A DNA stretch of 53,811 bases from Actinomycetota bacterium (GTDB lineage: Bacteria; Actinomycetota; Geothermincolia; Geothermincolales; RBG-13-55-18), in the NCBI GenBank assembly GCA_016931915.1, contig JAFGDU010000154.1:1-53811 (forward strand), given 5' to 3'. The notes under the pieces are model-generated. The model had not been told where the DNA came from. It searched no databases and saw only the letters and a program-made list of their open reading frames with translations. The translations under genes were made by a program, and so were the position numbers. Within the stretch, counting starts at the first letter, position 1. Every line of letters starts with the position of its first letter. Shown here in pieces: positions 16,354 through 25,617 of this stretch.

Positions 16354-16827
16354 TCACAGCTCGAAACGGCCCCCGGCGTTTCTTATCCACAACCTGCCGC
16401 TTCCCACCTCGATATTCATGCTTCTCCACATCGTGCCTCCTACATCCTCCGCGGATATCAGGATGCCGTTTTTCCACAATATCTTCCTCGTCATGATGTA
16501 GTTTCTTTTACCGATATCGAATGAATCCTGCTCGTCCAGTATCTTCGCCCCGCCCGCCAACTTCACGACGATGTTTTTCTTTGCGGCGCCCATGGCATAG
16601 GCAGCCCTGAATAACCTGGGGATTCCGGAAGTCGCATAAAGGCATGGGTTGCCGTTGGCTCTTCCATTATCTCCTGGTCTAGGAAGGAGCAAATGTAGAA
16701 GCCCTGTGACTCCGGATACGGGGTCGTGTATGGCGATTCCCAGACATGATCCCAGGGATTGTGCGACCAGGACGTCTCCAGGAGAGTCCGATAGCTTCAT
16801 TTCGCCCGCATGGACCATGTGCCTCAT
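16354..16827 (-). CDS. cheD: CheD chemoreceptor glutamine deamidase
   Basis: Deamidates receptor glutamines and, in many species, is sequestered by CheC. The active-site Cys and His are in SLGSCLGIAIHD and GLLHLLLP. The 157-residue length is normal. I start it at ATG 16827, whose ATGA overlaps the cheR stop; the longer in-frame extension upstream is only the antisense-frame shadow of cheR. A cheC partner is present here only as a fragment (23515-23643). Confidence 0.9.
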   Translation of the reverse strand: MRHMVHAGEMKLSDSPGDVLVAQSLGSCLGIAIHDPVSGVTGLLHLLLPRPGDNGRANGNPCLYATSGIPRLFRAAYAMGAAKKNIVVKLAGGAKILDEQDSFDIGKRNYIMTRKILWKNGILISAEDVGGTMWRSMNIEVGSGRLWIRNAGGRFEL

Positions 16828-17654
16828 GATCTTGCGTCCGTACGCTTCATATAGATGGTAGGGCTGAGGAATTCGAACGCATGCTCGATGGAGGCAAGGC
16901 TTTCGCAGTGTCCGACAATCAATATTCCTCCGGGCTTGAGTGCTTCCCAGAAACGATGGACCAGCTCTCTGCGCGTAGCCTTGTCGAAATATATCATGAC
17001 GTTGCGGCAGAATATCACGTCGAAAGGCCTTTTCATGGGCCAGGGGCCGACGAGGTTGAGATGGCGAAAGCGAACGAGTCCCGCTACTTCCGGTCTTACC
17101 CGATAGAGGACTCCTTTTTCCGGCCCGAAGTGGGCAAAAAAGCTTCTCAGCACGTCCGGAGGGCAATTAGCCAGGCGGTCCTTTTCATAGACGCCGGTCC
17201 TCGCAACGTCAAGCATTCTCGTCGATATATCGGTGGCGAGGATCAGGGTGTCCTTCTTCTCGATATCGCTCAGGCCTTTCTTCATCTCGATGGCGACGGA
17301 ATAAGCTTCCTCGCCCGAAGAGCAGCCCGCGCTCCAGAACCTTATTCTCTCCTGCTCCGCGAGGTCTAGTTGGGGGAAAACCACTTCTGTGAGGAATTCG
17401 AAATGCTGGGGCTCGCGGTAGAAGCCGGTGTAATTCGTAGTAAGGCAATCGAGCATGATCGAGAACTCGGCGTCGTTTTCCTGCACGTAATCCAGATACT
17501 CTCTGAAGTTCTCGATCCCCAGACTGCGGAGCCTCTTGGACAGCCTGCTCTGAACCAGCGCCTTTTTGCCTTTGTGCAGGTTGAGGCGGCATCTATCGTA
17601 GACGATGCCGCTGATCAACCTGAACTCCCTGTCCCTCAGGCTGGGTCCCAACAA
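16824..17654 (-). CDS. cheR: CheR chemoreceptor methyltransferase
   Basis: SAM-dependent methylation of receptor glutamates. The helical N-terminal domain (SRLSKRLRSLGIENFREYL) is followed by the catalytic domain with TTNYTGFYREPQHF, the SAM loop FWSAGCSSGEEAYS, ATDIS, FCRNVMIYFD and LKPGGILIVGHCES. The length of 276 residues is typical. It lies 126 nt after the chemoreceptor gene. Confidence 0.96.
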   Translation of the reverse strand: MLGPSLRDREFRLISGIVYDRCRLNLHKGKKALVQSRLSKRLRSLGIENFREYLDYVQENDAEFSIMLDCLTTNYTGFYREPQHFEFLTEVVFPQLDLAEQERIRFWSAGCSSGEEAYSVAIEMKKGLSDIEKKDTLILATDISTRMLDVARTGVYEKDRLANCPPDVLRSFFAHFGPEKGVLYRVRPEVAGLVRFRHLNLVGPWPMKRPFDVIFCRNVMIYFDKATRRELVHRFWEALKPGGILIVGHCESLASIEHAFEFLSPTIYMKRTDARS

Positions 17655-17780
17655 CTGAGCGTCTACCTCCTTACCGCGGTATCAGAACGGGGGGGCGGCA
17701 ACGGTGCCGGAACCCGGGAGAGGGAAGCCGCATGCAGGCCTCTCCCCTCCACGTGTCCCCACCCGTACAATCGCCGGGAA

Positions 17781-20189
17781 TCAGAATTCCTCGAAATCCT
17801 CCTCGAAGGGGATTACCTCCTCGGGCTTCACCTTCTTCTCGGAATCGGACCGGACCCTCCCGCCATCGGAATCCTTGCGCGCCCTCTCCTTTGAGCGTTT
17901 AGCCGGCGGGCGGTCCTTCTTGTGGCTCCTTTCCGCAGATTTCCCGCTTTCCTGCTCTTTTTCCAGCAGGCCAAGTCGCTTGGCCAGTTCCTCGAGGTCC
18001 CGCTGATCCAGATCCTCGATCGAACTGGCCCCGGATTTCTTCTTGCCGTTGTCTTCGGCCAGCTTGAACGTGCCCACGAGTTGTGTGAGATGCGTGCTCT
18101 GGGCCGCCAGCTGCTCCGCAGCGGCAGCCGATTCCTCCGAACTGGCGGCGTTCTGCTGGGTGATCTTGTCCATCTCACCCATGGCCTGGTTTATCTGCTC
18201 GATCCCCTGCACCTGCTCCCCGGAAGCGGCCGCGATCTCGCCGACGAGGTTATTCACCTTGTCGAAATTCTGCCTGATCTCGGTCAGGACGGCCGCCACC
18301 TCCTCGGCTATTCTCACCCCGATATCGGTGTTGCTCACCGAATCCTGGATGAGGTCAGAGGTGTTCTTGGCCGCTTCGGCGCTGCGCATGGCGAGGTTCC
18401 TGACCTCCTCCGCCACTACCGCGAACCCTTTCCCGGCTTCTCCAGCCCTTGCCGCCTCAACCGCGGCGTTGAGCGCCAGCAGGTTGGTCTGGAAAGCTAT
18501 GTCGTCGATGGTCTTGATGATCTTGGAGGTCTCGTCCGACGACGCCTTGATCTTGCGGATGGATTCGTTCATGTTCCCCATGGCGACGTCCGCCTTTTCC
18601 GTGGAGATATTGGCCTCGTCCGTCAACTGCCGCGCCAGGGACGCGTTTTCGGCGTTCTGCTTGCTCATGCCCGTGATCTCCTCGATGGATGCCGTGATCT
18701 CCTCGAGGGACGACGCCTGTTCCGCGGCCCCCTGGGCAAGCGCCTGGCTCGAGTCGTTGATCTGGCCCGCCGCCGAACTCGTCTGGTGTGTCGCGTCGCT
18801 GACCTGCCTCAGGACCTCGTTGAGGTTTTCCAGCATATCGTTGATGCTGTTCTTCATCCTGCGGTGGTCTCCCTGGTAATCTCCCTCCATACCAGCGCTG
18901 AGATCCTTATTCCTGGCGACTCTCTCCAGGATCTTGGCCCCTTCGTTGATCGGGGTGATCACCGCCTGCAGGGTGCTGTTTAGGCCTTCGACCAGCAGTT
19001 TGAAACTACCCTGGTAACGGGACGCATCGGCGCGGACGTCCAGCCTCCCCTCCAGGGAGGATTCCACCAGCATATTGATGTCTTCGGCGAACATGTTGAT
19101 GGTATCTACCATGCTCTGCAGCACCTGGTTGATCTTGCGGAAGTTCGCGGCGACTTCCTCCGTATCCTCATCCGACTCGCCTACGAACAACGCTTCCAGG
19201 TCCAGTTCTCCCGCGACCACTTTCTCCAGGTTGACCACCAGCTTGTCCACCTCGACCGCCTGGAAGTCGGCTATCTTCTCCACCATGCGGGCGGCCTGTT
19301 TGATCTGCGTCTGGTCGGCTATGATATTGAACGCCCCGACGACGTTCCCCTCGAAGTCCAGCACGGGCGCGGCTGAGTAGTCGATATCCAGGTGCTTGCC
19401 GCCGATGTCCGCATCGGCCGAAGAGAGAGCCTGGCTGTTGGCCTGAATGGCACGCATGCAGGCGCACCCCTGCGTGTTGCAGTCCGTGGTGTTGAAGTGG
19501 CTGTAGCACTTGCTGCCGATGAGCTCATCCAGCGTCTGAGCCACCAGCTCGCAGCCGACACGGTTCAGATACTTGATGTTGAGCTCCTTGTCCACGATCA
19601 TGGCGGGCGCGGGCATGGCGTCGATAAGAGCAACCAGCGAATCGGTGGTCCTGTTCAACGCCTCGAGGATCGCACGGTAGCCTCCCTCGTGACGGGACAA
19701 GTCGACGCGGACGTCGAGCCTGCCCTCGTTGGTCGACTGCAGGACGGTGTACATGTCCATGATGAGCGCACCGACTTTGCTCAACATGCCGTCCATCCCG
19801 TTCTTTATGCGGCGAAAGCCCGCGGCGACCTCCTCGGTATCCTCGTCCGGCTCGTTTATATCCGTTTTCAGGTCCAGGTCTCCCGCGGCTATCTTCTCCA
19901 GGTTGACCGCCACTCTTTCCGCTTCGACCGCCTGATATTCGTCGATCTTTTTTCCTTTGCGCACCTCTTCCGTCAAATCTTTCAGCGGCTTTGCCAGGGT
20001 ATCGATCAAGGCGTTTATCTTGTCCGCCAGCATGCGCACATCGCCCTGGTATCCCGATGCGTCCACGCGGGCTTCGAACGAGCCGTTCCTGGCGCTGCTT
20101 TCCACCTCGTCCACATCCCGGACCAGCGCCGATATCATCGGGGTGAGTGAATCACCACCTCTTCCCTTCTGTCCCGATCTTTCGAACAT
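17781..20189 (-). CDS. Cytoplasmic methyl-accepting chemotaxis protein with repeated HAMP-like units and Cys-rich PAS
   Basis: An 802-residue chemoreceptor without any hydrophobic membrane segment, so it senses inside the cell. The N-terminal half contains similar HAMP-like units around residues 35-190 and 320-430 (recurring EGRLDVR.D.SR..G....L and [10 protein letters not shown]). Between them is a PAS domain (about 190-305; [18 protein letters not shown]) with a cysteine cluster in [20 protein letters not shown], a plausible site for metal or redox sensing. The C-terminal signalling hairpin is intact ([20 protein letters not shown]). The protein ends in a charged linker and the acidic-aromatic tail [10 protein letters not shown], possibly a docking site for adaptation enzymes. 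GGGAGGT precedes the ATG. Confidence 0.93.
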   Translation of the reverse strand: MFERSGQKGRGGDSLTPMISALVRDVDEVESSARNGSFEARVDASGYQGDVRMLADKINALIDTLAKPLKDLTEEVRKGKKIDEYQAVEAERVAVNLEKIAAGDLDLKTDINEPDEDTEEVAAGFRRIKNGMDGMLSKVGALIMDMYTVLQSTNEGRLDVRVDLSRHEGGYRAILEALNRTTDSLVALIDAMPAPAMIVDKELNIKYLNRVGCELVAQTLDELIGSKCYSHFNTTDCNTQGCACMRAIQANSQALSSADADIGGKHLDIDYSAAPVLDFEGNVVGAFNIIADQTQIKQAARMVEKIADFQAVEVDKLVVNLEKVVAGELDLEALFVGESDEDTEEVAANFRKINQVLQSMVDTINMFAEDINMLVESSLEGRLDVRADASRYQGSFKLLVEGLNSTLQAVITPINEGAKILERVARNKDLSAGMEGDYQGDHRRMKNSINDMLENLNEVLRQVSDATHQTSSAAGQINDSSQALAQGAAEQASSLEEITASIEEITGMSKQNAENASLARQLTDEANISTEKADVAMGNMNESIRKIKASSDETSKIIKTIDDIAFQTNLLALNAAVEAARAGEAGKGFAVVAEEVRNLAMRSAEAAKNTSDLIQDSVSNTDIGVRIAEEVAAVLTEIRQNFDKVNNLVGEIAAASGEQVQGIEQINQAMGEMDKITQQNAASSEESAAAAEQLAAQSTHLTQLVGTFKLAEDNGKKKSGASSIEDLDQRDLEELAKRLGLLEKEQESGKSAERSHKKDRPPAKRSKERARKDSDGGRVRSDSEKKVKPEEVIPFEEDFEEF

Positions 20190-20245
20190 GTCATACCTCC
20201 CCTATCAAACGCATACCTGAAGTCCTCTTCCATATCGCATCGCGA

Positions 20246-20746
20246 TCACGCTTCTCCACTCTCCATCAGACGGTTGATATCGTCAGTGGTAAGGACCTTC
20301 GCGATGTCGAGGATCATCACCACGTTGTCGTCGCATTTGCCCACTCCCAGGATGAACTCCGTATCGACGCTTATGCCGAAGTCCGGCGTTTCCTCGATCT
20401 TGTCCTCCACGATGTCCAGGACCTCGGATACCTTGTCCACTACGACTCCGATGAGCAGCTTCTCCAGGTCAACGACGATAATGCACGTTTCCTTGGTGTC
20501 CTCCTGTTCGTCCATGCCGAACTTCAGCCGCAGGTCTATCACCGGGATGATCTTTCCCCGCAGGTTGATAACTCCCCTTATGAAGCCCGGCATCCTCGGC
20601 ACCCTGGTTATATCCATGAGGCCGATGATCTCGCGCACCTTCAGGATCTCCAGGCCGTATTCCTCGTCTCCAAGGGCGAACGTCAGGTATTTGTTCAATC
20701 TCTCTTCCGCATCGGTCTCTACGGCCACTTCAAACGAGACTCCCAT
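20246..20746 (-). CDS. cheW: CheW coupling protein
   Basis: Scaffold that links chemoreceptors to CheA. A single CheW (SH3-like) domain: YLTFALGDEEYGLEILKVRE, ITRVPRMPGFIRGVINLRGK, IPVIDLRLKFG, VVDKVSEVLDI. I choose the ATG at 20746 because AAAGGAGG lies seven bases upstream; an ATG at 20764 would place that site inside the gene. It lies between cheA (77-nt gap) and the chemoreceptor gene (56-nt gap). Confidence 0.95.
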   Translation of the reverse strand: MGVSFEVAVETDAEERLNKYLTFALGDEEYGLEILKVREIIGLMDITRVPRMPGFIRGVINLRGKIIPVIDLRLKFGMDEQEDTKETCIIVVDLEKLLIGVVVDKVSEVLDIVEDKIEETPDFGISVDTEFILGVGKCDDNVVMILDIAKVLTTDDINRLMESGEA

Positions 20747-20823
20747 AGCTCGCCTCCTTTCCACGCATGCCCGCTGTTCTTCGCGACCATCTCATCTCAT
20801 CCTGACCTCCTGTCCTCCCCCCT

Positions 20824-23283
20824 CTAATGCTCCTGGTGTGCCATGTTTATGATCCCGGCGGGGTCCAGGATCAGGGCGACGTTGCCCGATCCCATAATGG
20901 CCCCTCCCGATATACCTTTAAGGCTAGAAAACACCGGTCCCAGCGTTTTGATCACCACCTGCTGCTGGCCGACGATATCGTCGACCATAAGCGCACACCG
21001 CTTCCCGTTTTCCCCCAGAACGAGCATCAGCGCATGCGTGGGATCCTCCTCTGCATCCTCGATCGCGAACAGGCGGTGCAGGCGGAAGATGGGTATTACC
21101 TCATCCCTCATGTAGACGGCCTCGCCTTTTCCCAGGGCCGTAACCAGCTGGTCATCGCTCAGGGCGAGGGACTCGACGATCGAGATGCAGGGGACTACGA
21201 AGAACTCGTCGGCGACTTTTACCACCATTCCATCGATGATCGCCAGGGTCAGGGGCAGCCTGATGGTGAATTTAGTCCCTTTTCCCGCAGCCGTGCTTAT
21301 CTCCAGGCGACCGTGCAGTCTTTCCACGGCTTTCCTGACCACGCCCAGGCCCACACCCCTGCCGGAGATGTCGGTCAGGTCACGTGCCGTCGAAAAGCCC
21401 TCGTGGAAGACCAGGCCCTGGATGGCTTCGTCGCTGGGCCTCTCTCCCTCGTCAACCAGTCCCATCAGGCGCGCCCGATGCAGGATATCCTCGAGATCGA
21501 ATCCGCGACCGTCGTCCTCCAGCTCGATCACCACGTTTCCACCCTCTTGACAGCCGCTCAGCTTGATATGCCCCATCTCCGGTTTTCCGCAGGCTCGCCT
21601 TACGTGCGGCGGTTCGATACCGTGGTCGACGGCGTTGCGCACCAGATGTACGAGAGGGGGGTTGAGTTCTTCAACCACGTTGCGGTCTATCTCGGTTTCC
21701 TCCCCGCAATAGGTGAAAGCGAACTCGAGACGCGATTTAACGGACAGGTCCCTGGCGAGGCGGTACATCTTGTGGAAGGTACTCTTCAGGGAGACCATGC
21801 GCATACTCATGGCCGTCTCCTGGAGTTCGCGGGTGATCTTGGTCAACTGGGATAGGCTCTGGGCGAGGCGCGTATCGTGCTTGCCCGCCAACAATCCCAC
21901 CTCCTGCATGACGATGGAATGTGTCACCACCAGTTCCCCCACGGCGTCCACGAGGTTGTCCAGGCGAGCCGTATAGACCTTCACGAAAGGCTCCGAGCCT
22001 TCTCCCTCGCGTCTCCTGAATCGTGATGCAGCAGCTTGCGCCGTTAGGTCCTCACCGGTCGTGTCCTGCACGGAGGTCGCCGCCTGGTCCCTGGTTTTGC
22101 CCGCGCCGAGTTTCTCGAGAATCCCGCGCAGGTCTCCGGGGGGAACGTATTCGTCTCCCGACGGCTTTCCCGCCAGCCCACCGAATATCTCTCTCAGCAT
22201 ATCCACCGCTTCCAGGATGAGGGTTATCTGGGGCGAGGAAAGCCTGGTAATGCCATCCCTGGCATCGGAGAGAACCGACTCGGCGGCATGTGACAGCTCC
22301 ACGACCTCCTTCAGGTTCAGGAATACGGCGCTGCCCTTGATGTTGTGAAAACCCCTGAAGGCATCGTTCAGGAGTTCGCTGTCCTCCGGATTTTTTTCCA
22401 GAAACAGCAAGGCGCTCTCCGCAGCCTGCAGGAATTCCGGCGCCTCGACCAGGAAATCGTTCAGCTCCTCCAGATCCAGGATCAATTCGGGCGCCTCGTC
22501 GCCAGGCCGCCCGTCCCCCCTCCATGCGGGGGGATCATCCTCTTCTGGGATGCCCTCGCTCGCCGCCGGTACCTTGCTCGATGCCTTGAGGTCTTGCATC
22601 ATCTCCTCGATGTGCAGTACCTCGTCCCTGAGTTTGCCGTGGGTTGCCTCGAAATTCGAGTTCTTCCTGCCCAGCCGGGTGATGAGTGTGTCGATTCTTT
22701 CCAGGGCTTCATCGAGCTCATCGTCAAGAGAAGGCAGCTCTCTCAATTTCTGCAATGAATTGGCGCAGAAGGATATGAGGTGGTCGTCTCGATCCTCCAT
22801 CTCCTTGACGATCTCGCAGAATACACCTACCAGCATCTCCATGTATTCGAGATTGGCCGCACCGGGTCGCGTTTCCCGTCTCTGCGGCCCCTCCCCTGGA
22901 GTATTTATACACGCCAGCACTCCCTCCACTGCCGTCGACAGCTCGGAATATGCCTCCGTGAACCCGAGTTCGCCATCGCACATGTCGCTTATCGCATCCA
23001 TGCAAAGCCTTACGTACGCAGCCGCGCTTGCGGGGAGATAAGGATGCCCGAGCAAAGCTTCGAGTTCACTGGAGATGTCGCGAAGTTCTTCCCGATCGTC
23101 CGGCTCTATATCGGCGACGCGGGCGGCAAGGGAATCCATCAGCTTTGAGAGTTCGCCTGCTTTGCCTCCACTTTTTTGCATCACAACGACCAATCCATTT
23201 GCTTGAGGTGACTCAACTCTGCCATCTAGATTGCCCCGAATCTGATCACCGTCTATCCCAAGATATGAATCTTGTATCGACAC
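20824..23283 (-). CDS. cheA: CheA histidine kinase with a long N-terminal helical extension and no P2 domain
   Basis: Chemosensory kinase (819 residues). Unlike classical CheA, the phosphotransfer domain is internal: F-H-NIKGSAVFLNL with the phosphorylatable His is near residue 310, after ~270 mostly helical, acidic residues of unknown role. No CheY-binding P2 domain is evident between it and the dimerisation helices (ARLDNLVDAVGELVVTHS). The ATPase domain is complete (HLVRNAVDHGIEPP; EDDGRGFD; GRGVGLGVV), followed by the C-terminal CheW-like domain (EVIPIFRLHRLF). The start is GTG 23283, with GGAG ten bases upstream; TTG/ATG alternatives downstream would shorten only the extension. It heads the operon. 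Confidence 0.93.
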   Translation of the reverse strand: MSIQDSYLGIDGDQIRGNLDGRVESPQANGLVVVMQKSGGKAGELSKLMDSLAARVADIEPDDREELRDISSELEALLGHPYLPASAAAYVRLCMDAISDMCDGELGFTEAYSELSTAVEGVLACINTPGEGPQRRETRPGAANLEYMEMLVGVFCEIVKEMEDRDDHLISFCANSLQKLRELPSLDDELDEALERIDTLITRLGRKNSNFEATHGKLRDEVLHIEEMMQDLKASSKVPAASEGIPEEDDPPAWRGDGRPGDEAPELILDLEELNDFLVEAPEFLQAAESALLFLEKNPEDSELLNDAFRGFHNIKGSAVFLNLKEVVELSHAAESVLSDARDGITRLSSPQITLILEAVDMLREIFGGLAGKPSGDEYVPPGDLRGILEKLGAGKTRDQAATSVQDTTGEDLTAQAAASRFRRREGEGSEPFVKVYTARLDNLVDAVGELVVTHSIVMQEVGLLAGKHDTRLAQSLSQLTKITRELQETAMSMRMVSLKSTFHKMYRLARDLSVKSRLEFAFTYCGEETEIDRNVVEELNPPLVHLVRNAVDHGIEPPHVRRACGKPEMGHIKLSGCQEGGNVVIELEDDGRGFDLEDILHRARLMGLVDEGERPSDEAIQGLVFHEGFSTARDLTDISGRGVGLGVVRKAVERLHGRLEISTAAGKGTKFTIRLPLTLAIIDGMVVKVADEFFVVPCISIVESLALSDDQLVTALGKGEAVYMRDEVIPIFRLHRLFAIEDAEEDPTHALMLVLGENGKRCALMVDDIVGQQQVVIKTLGPVFSSLKGISGGAIMGSGNVALILDPAGIINMAHQEH

Positions 23284-23514
23284 AATGGTCTCTCTCCTTT
23301 AAGCTGCAAACGTGTCTCATCTTCATGCATGGTGTATATGGAAAACCGGTCTTGTCAGACGCAAAAAAACCCGCAACGGGCGCTTCAGATTGTTCCTCGT
23401 CTTACCGATTAGTCGCATAACGGTGGGTTTGTCGAACACCCCACGGCTGGAGTTCGATATGCAGTCAATACCACTTGCTCAAGCGGGGAAACAAGGCAGA
23501 GGGAACGTTTGTAA

Positions 23515-23643
23515 ATGACCGGGCAACTCAACGAAAGCGAAGCGGGTATTGTGCGGGAAATCGCTAACATCGGTTCCGGCAACGCAGCGGCCTCACTGGA
23601 AACCTGGCCTGGAATGGAGGTTTGCGTATGCAGCCGAGGATAA
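23515..23643 (+). pseudogene. cheC 5' remnant
   Basis: A 42-codon frame whose residues ~8-29 (ESEAGIVREIANIGSGNAAA) match the N-terminal signature of CheC, where the E..N pair is catalytic. After ASLE the match is lost and the frame runs into the ribosome site and start of cheY (23628). CheC is normally ~200 residues with a second ExxN, which is absent. This is a deletion derivative; if translated it would be coupled to cheY. Confidence 0.7.
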
Positions 23644-24002
23644 TGATCGTCGACGACGCTGCTTTCATGCGCAAGAAGATCCGTAGGATATTGGCAGACA
23701 ACGGTTATCGCGAGATCGTAGAGAGCAGCAACGGCAGGGAAGCGATCGCAGCCTACATGGAATACAAGCCGGATCTGGTGACAATGGATATCGTCATGCC
23801 CGGGATGGACGGCATCGCAGTCCTGCAGGAAATACGCAAATTCGATCCCGACGCTAAAGTCATTATGATATCCGCCATGGGCCAGAAGAGAATGGTCGTC
23901 GAAGCGATCCAGGCCGGCGCGCTCGACTTCATCCTAAAACCCTTCGACAACGAGATGGTCATCTCCACCATCTCCAAGTTTCTGCCGCCTCCGGAACAGT
24001 AA
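23628..24002 (+). CDS. cheY: CheY-like single-domain response regulator
   Basis: Receiver domain, 124 residues, with IVDDAAFMRKKI, phospho-acceptor Asp in LVTMDIVMPGMDG, MISAMGQ and the conserved Lys in FILKPFDN. The MRKKIRRIL and EIVESSNGREAI segments are close to the CheY proteins encoded beside CheC and CheD in Gram-positive bacteria. The ATG at 23628 has GGAGGT six bases upstream; TTG 23622 is less likely. It is the only intact plus-strand gene of the chemosensory cluster, divergent from cheA. Confidence 0.92.
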   Translation: MQPRIMIVDDAAFMRKKIRRILADNGYREIVESSNGREAIAAYMEYKPDLVTMDIVMPGMDGIAVLQEIRKFDPDAKVIMISAMGQKRMVVEAIQAGALDFILKPFDNEMVISTISKFLPPPEQ

Positions 24003-24092
24003 AACAGGCAGATTCCGGTGACCTGATTTACCTCACCCGTTTTTGGCGCCACCCGAGGATCCATCGCAGTCCGGAGGCCGACTCCCGGCCCG

Positions 24093-24728
24093 CTATCTCT
24101 TCCTGCCCCCCGCTGCCGCGGGCTTCGCGGGCGCGAGGCCCTTGTTGATGAGCAGGGGTATCAGTTCCTCCACGTCCCCCTTGTCGAAACCCTCCTCCCC
24201 CAACCGGGACCCGTAGGTGAAGGCCTCGAATATCTTGTACAGGACGTAGGCGATGAGGCGCGGATTGTGGGATTCTATCTCTCCCGTCTCTATGCCCCGG
24301 CGCACGTAGTCCTCTATGACCGAGACGTAACGGTCCTCGATGGAGAAGATGTGCTTGAGGAGGCGGGGGGTCACCATCTCCACGTCGCGGCGCAGGGTGC
24401 TGTGGAGGAAAGGATGCTGTTCCATGTATTCTATGGAACCGATGAATATCATCTCGAGCTGCTTGCGCACGCTCTTCTCGTCCTTCACGGCATGGTACAT
24501 CAAGCGCTCCAGCTCTAAGGCCTCGTTCGCCATGATCTCGGTGAAGATGTCCTCCTTGGTGGGGAAGTAGAGGTAGATGGTGCCCTTGCTGATACCGGTA
24601 TCGGCGGCGATCTCCTCCACGGTGGTCTTGGAGAAACCGAAGCGCTGGAAGCGTTTCTTCGCCGCCTCCATGATCGCGTGCCGCCGTTCCTCCTTCTCTT
24701 CCTCGGTGGTGCTCCTTATACTTCCCAT
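24093..24728 (-). CDS. TetR-family regulator of acyl-CoA metabolism genes (FadR-like)
   Basis: An N-terminal TetR helix-turn-helix (RFQRFGFSKTTVEEIAADTG, ISKGTIYLYFPTKEDIF) is followed by a ~150-residue ligand-binding domain. The third gene of the thiolase-SDR operon, it is well placed to bind the palindrome at 26870-26896 in front of its own operon and the twin site at 10265-10291, with an acyl-CoA as inducer (inference). I start it at ATG 24728 (MGSIRSTTEEE), preceded by GGGAG; an in-frame ATG at 24776 adds an atypical Cys-rich leader. Confidence 0.85.
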   Translation of the reverse strand: MGSIRSTTEEEKEERRHAIMEAAKKRFQRFGFSKTTVEEIAADTGISKGTIYLYFPTKEDIFTEIMANEALELERLMYHAVKDEKSVRKQLEMIFIGSIEYMEQHPFLHSTLRRDVEMVTPRLLKHIFSIEDRYVSVIEDYVRRGIETGEIESHNPRLIAYVLYKIFEAFTYGSRLGEEGFDKGDVEELIPLLINKGLAPAKPAAAGGRKR

Positions 24729-24839
24729 CTTCTCCCGCCATCTCGCGCCGCACTCTTCATGCCCGCCCACACACATTATCTTGGCCGGAACCCCCAGCTT
24801 GCAAGCGCCGGGCCTTGTGCGAGCCCCCGAAGCACACGC

Positions 24840-25595
24840 TCAATCGACCATGGCGTATCCACCGTTGCAGGAGAGGACCTGTCCGGTGACGAAGGTGACG
24901 TAATCGGAGCACATGAGCATGACGGTATTGGCGGCCTCCTCCATCTCCCCTAAACGCCGCATGGGGTAGCGCTTGATCATCTTCGCCTCCACATCCGGAT
25001 TCGCCTCGAAGAGTCCGACCATGAGCTCCGTGCGTATGGTGGAGAAGCATACGCAGTTGACCAGGACGTTGCTGCGGGCCACCTCCTTGGCGATGGCCTT
25101 GGTGAAGCCCACTACCCCCGCCTTGGCCGCCGAGTAGGCAGCGAGGTTGGGTTCTCCCACGCGGCCGGCATCCGAACAGATATTGACGATCCTGCCCGCG
25201 CCTCTCTCCACCATGTGTGGGAGGACGGCCCGACATCCGTTCATCACCCCGAAGAGACAGATGCCGATATCGAAGTTCCACTCCGCCGGGTCGGTCAGGA
25301 CGAAGGGCTTGGGGATGCCGGTGCCCGCATTGTTGACGAGGACGTCCACCTGGCCGAATGCAGAGACGGCTGCATCCACCATGGCCTCCACCTGCCCGTA
25401 CTCCCGCACGTCTGCCTGGGTCGCGATGGCGCTGCCCCCGGCGCCGTTTATCTCACCCGCGACGGCCTCGGCTTTGGAGAGATCGATGTCGCCAACGGTG
25501 AGCGTCCCCCCGCGCGAGGCCATCTCCAGAGCCGTCTTCCTGCCGATGCCCGCCCCCGCGCCGGTGATGACTATGGACTTGGCGTTGAAATCCAT
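24840..25595 (-). CDS. Short-chain dehydrogenase, probable 3-hydroxyacyl-CoA dehydrogenase
   Basis: Classical SDR of 251 residues, NAD(P)-dependent. TGAGAGIG (cofactor loop), DADVRE-type acidic strand end with GDIDL (suggesting NAD), NNAG, catalytic Ser in VNICSDAG and YSAAK are all present. In this operon it would oxidise the hydroxyacyl-CoA between the hydratase and the thiolase. Similarity in layout to cyclic hydroxyacyl-CoA dehydrogenases such as BadH is possible but not provable here. It lies 22 nt after the thiolase gene and 111 nt before the tetR start. Confidence 0.88.
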   Translation of the reverse strand: MDFNAKSIVITGAGAGIGRKTALEMASRGGTLTVGDIDLSKAEAVAGEINGAGGSAIATQADVREYGQVEAMVDAAVSAFGQVDVLVNNAGTGIPKPFVLTDPAEWNFDIGICLFGVMNGCRAVLPHMVERGAGRIVNICSDAGRVGEPNLAAYSAAKAGVVGFTKAIAKEVARSNVLVNCVCFSTIRTELMVGLFEANPDVEAKMIKRYPMRRLGEMEEAANTVMLMCSDYVTFVTGQVLSCNGGYAMVD

Positions 25596-25617
25596 GCTTC
25601 TCCTCCTTATCCGCGTC

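Noticed and set aside
16354-17166. 270-residue version of CheD
   Set aside because: The extra 113 residues are the antisense-free alternate frame of cheR; CheD homology begins at the ATG overlapping the cheR stop.
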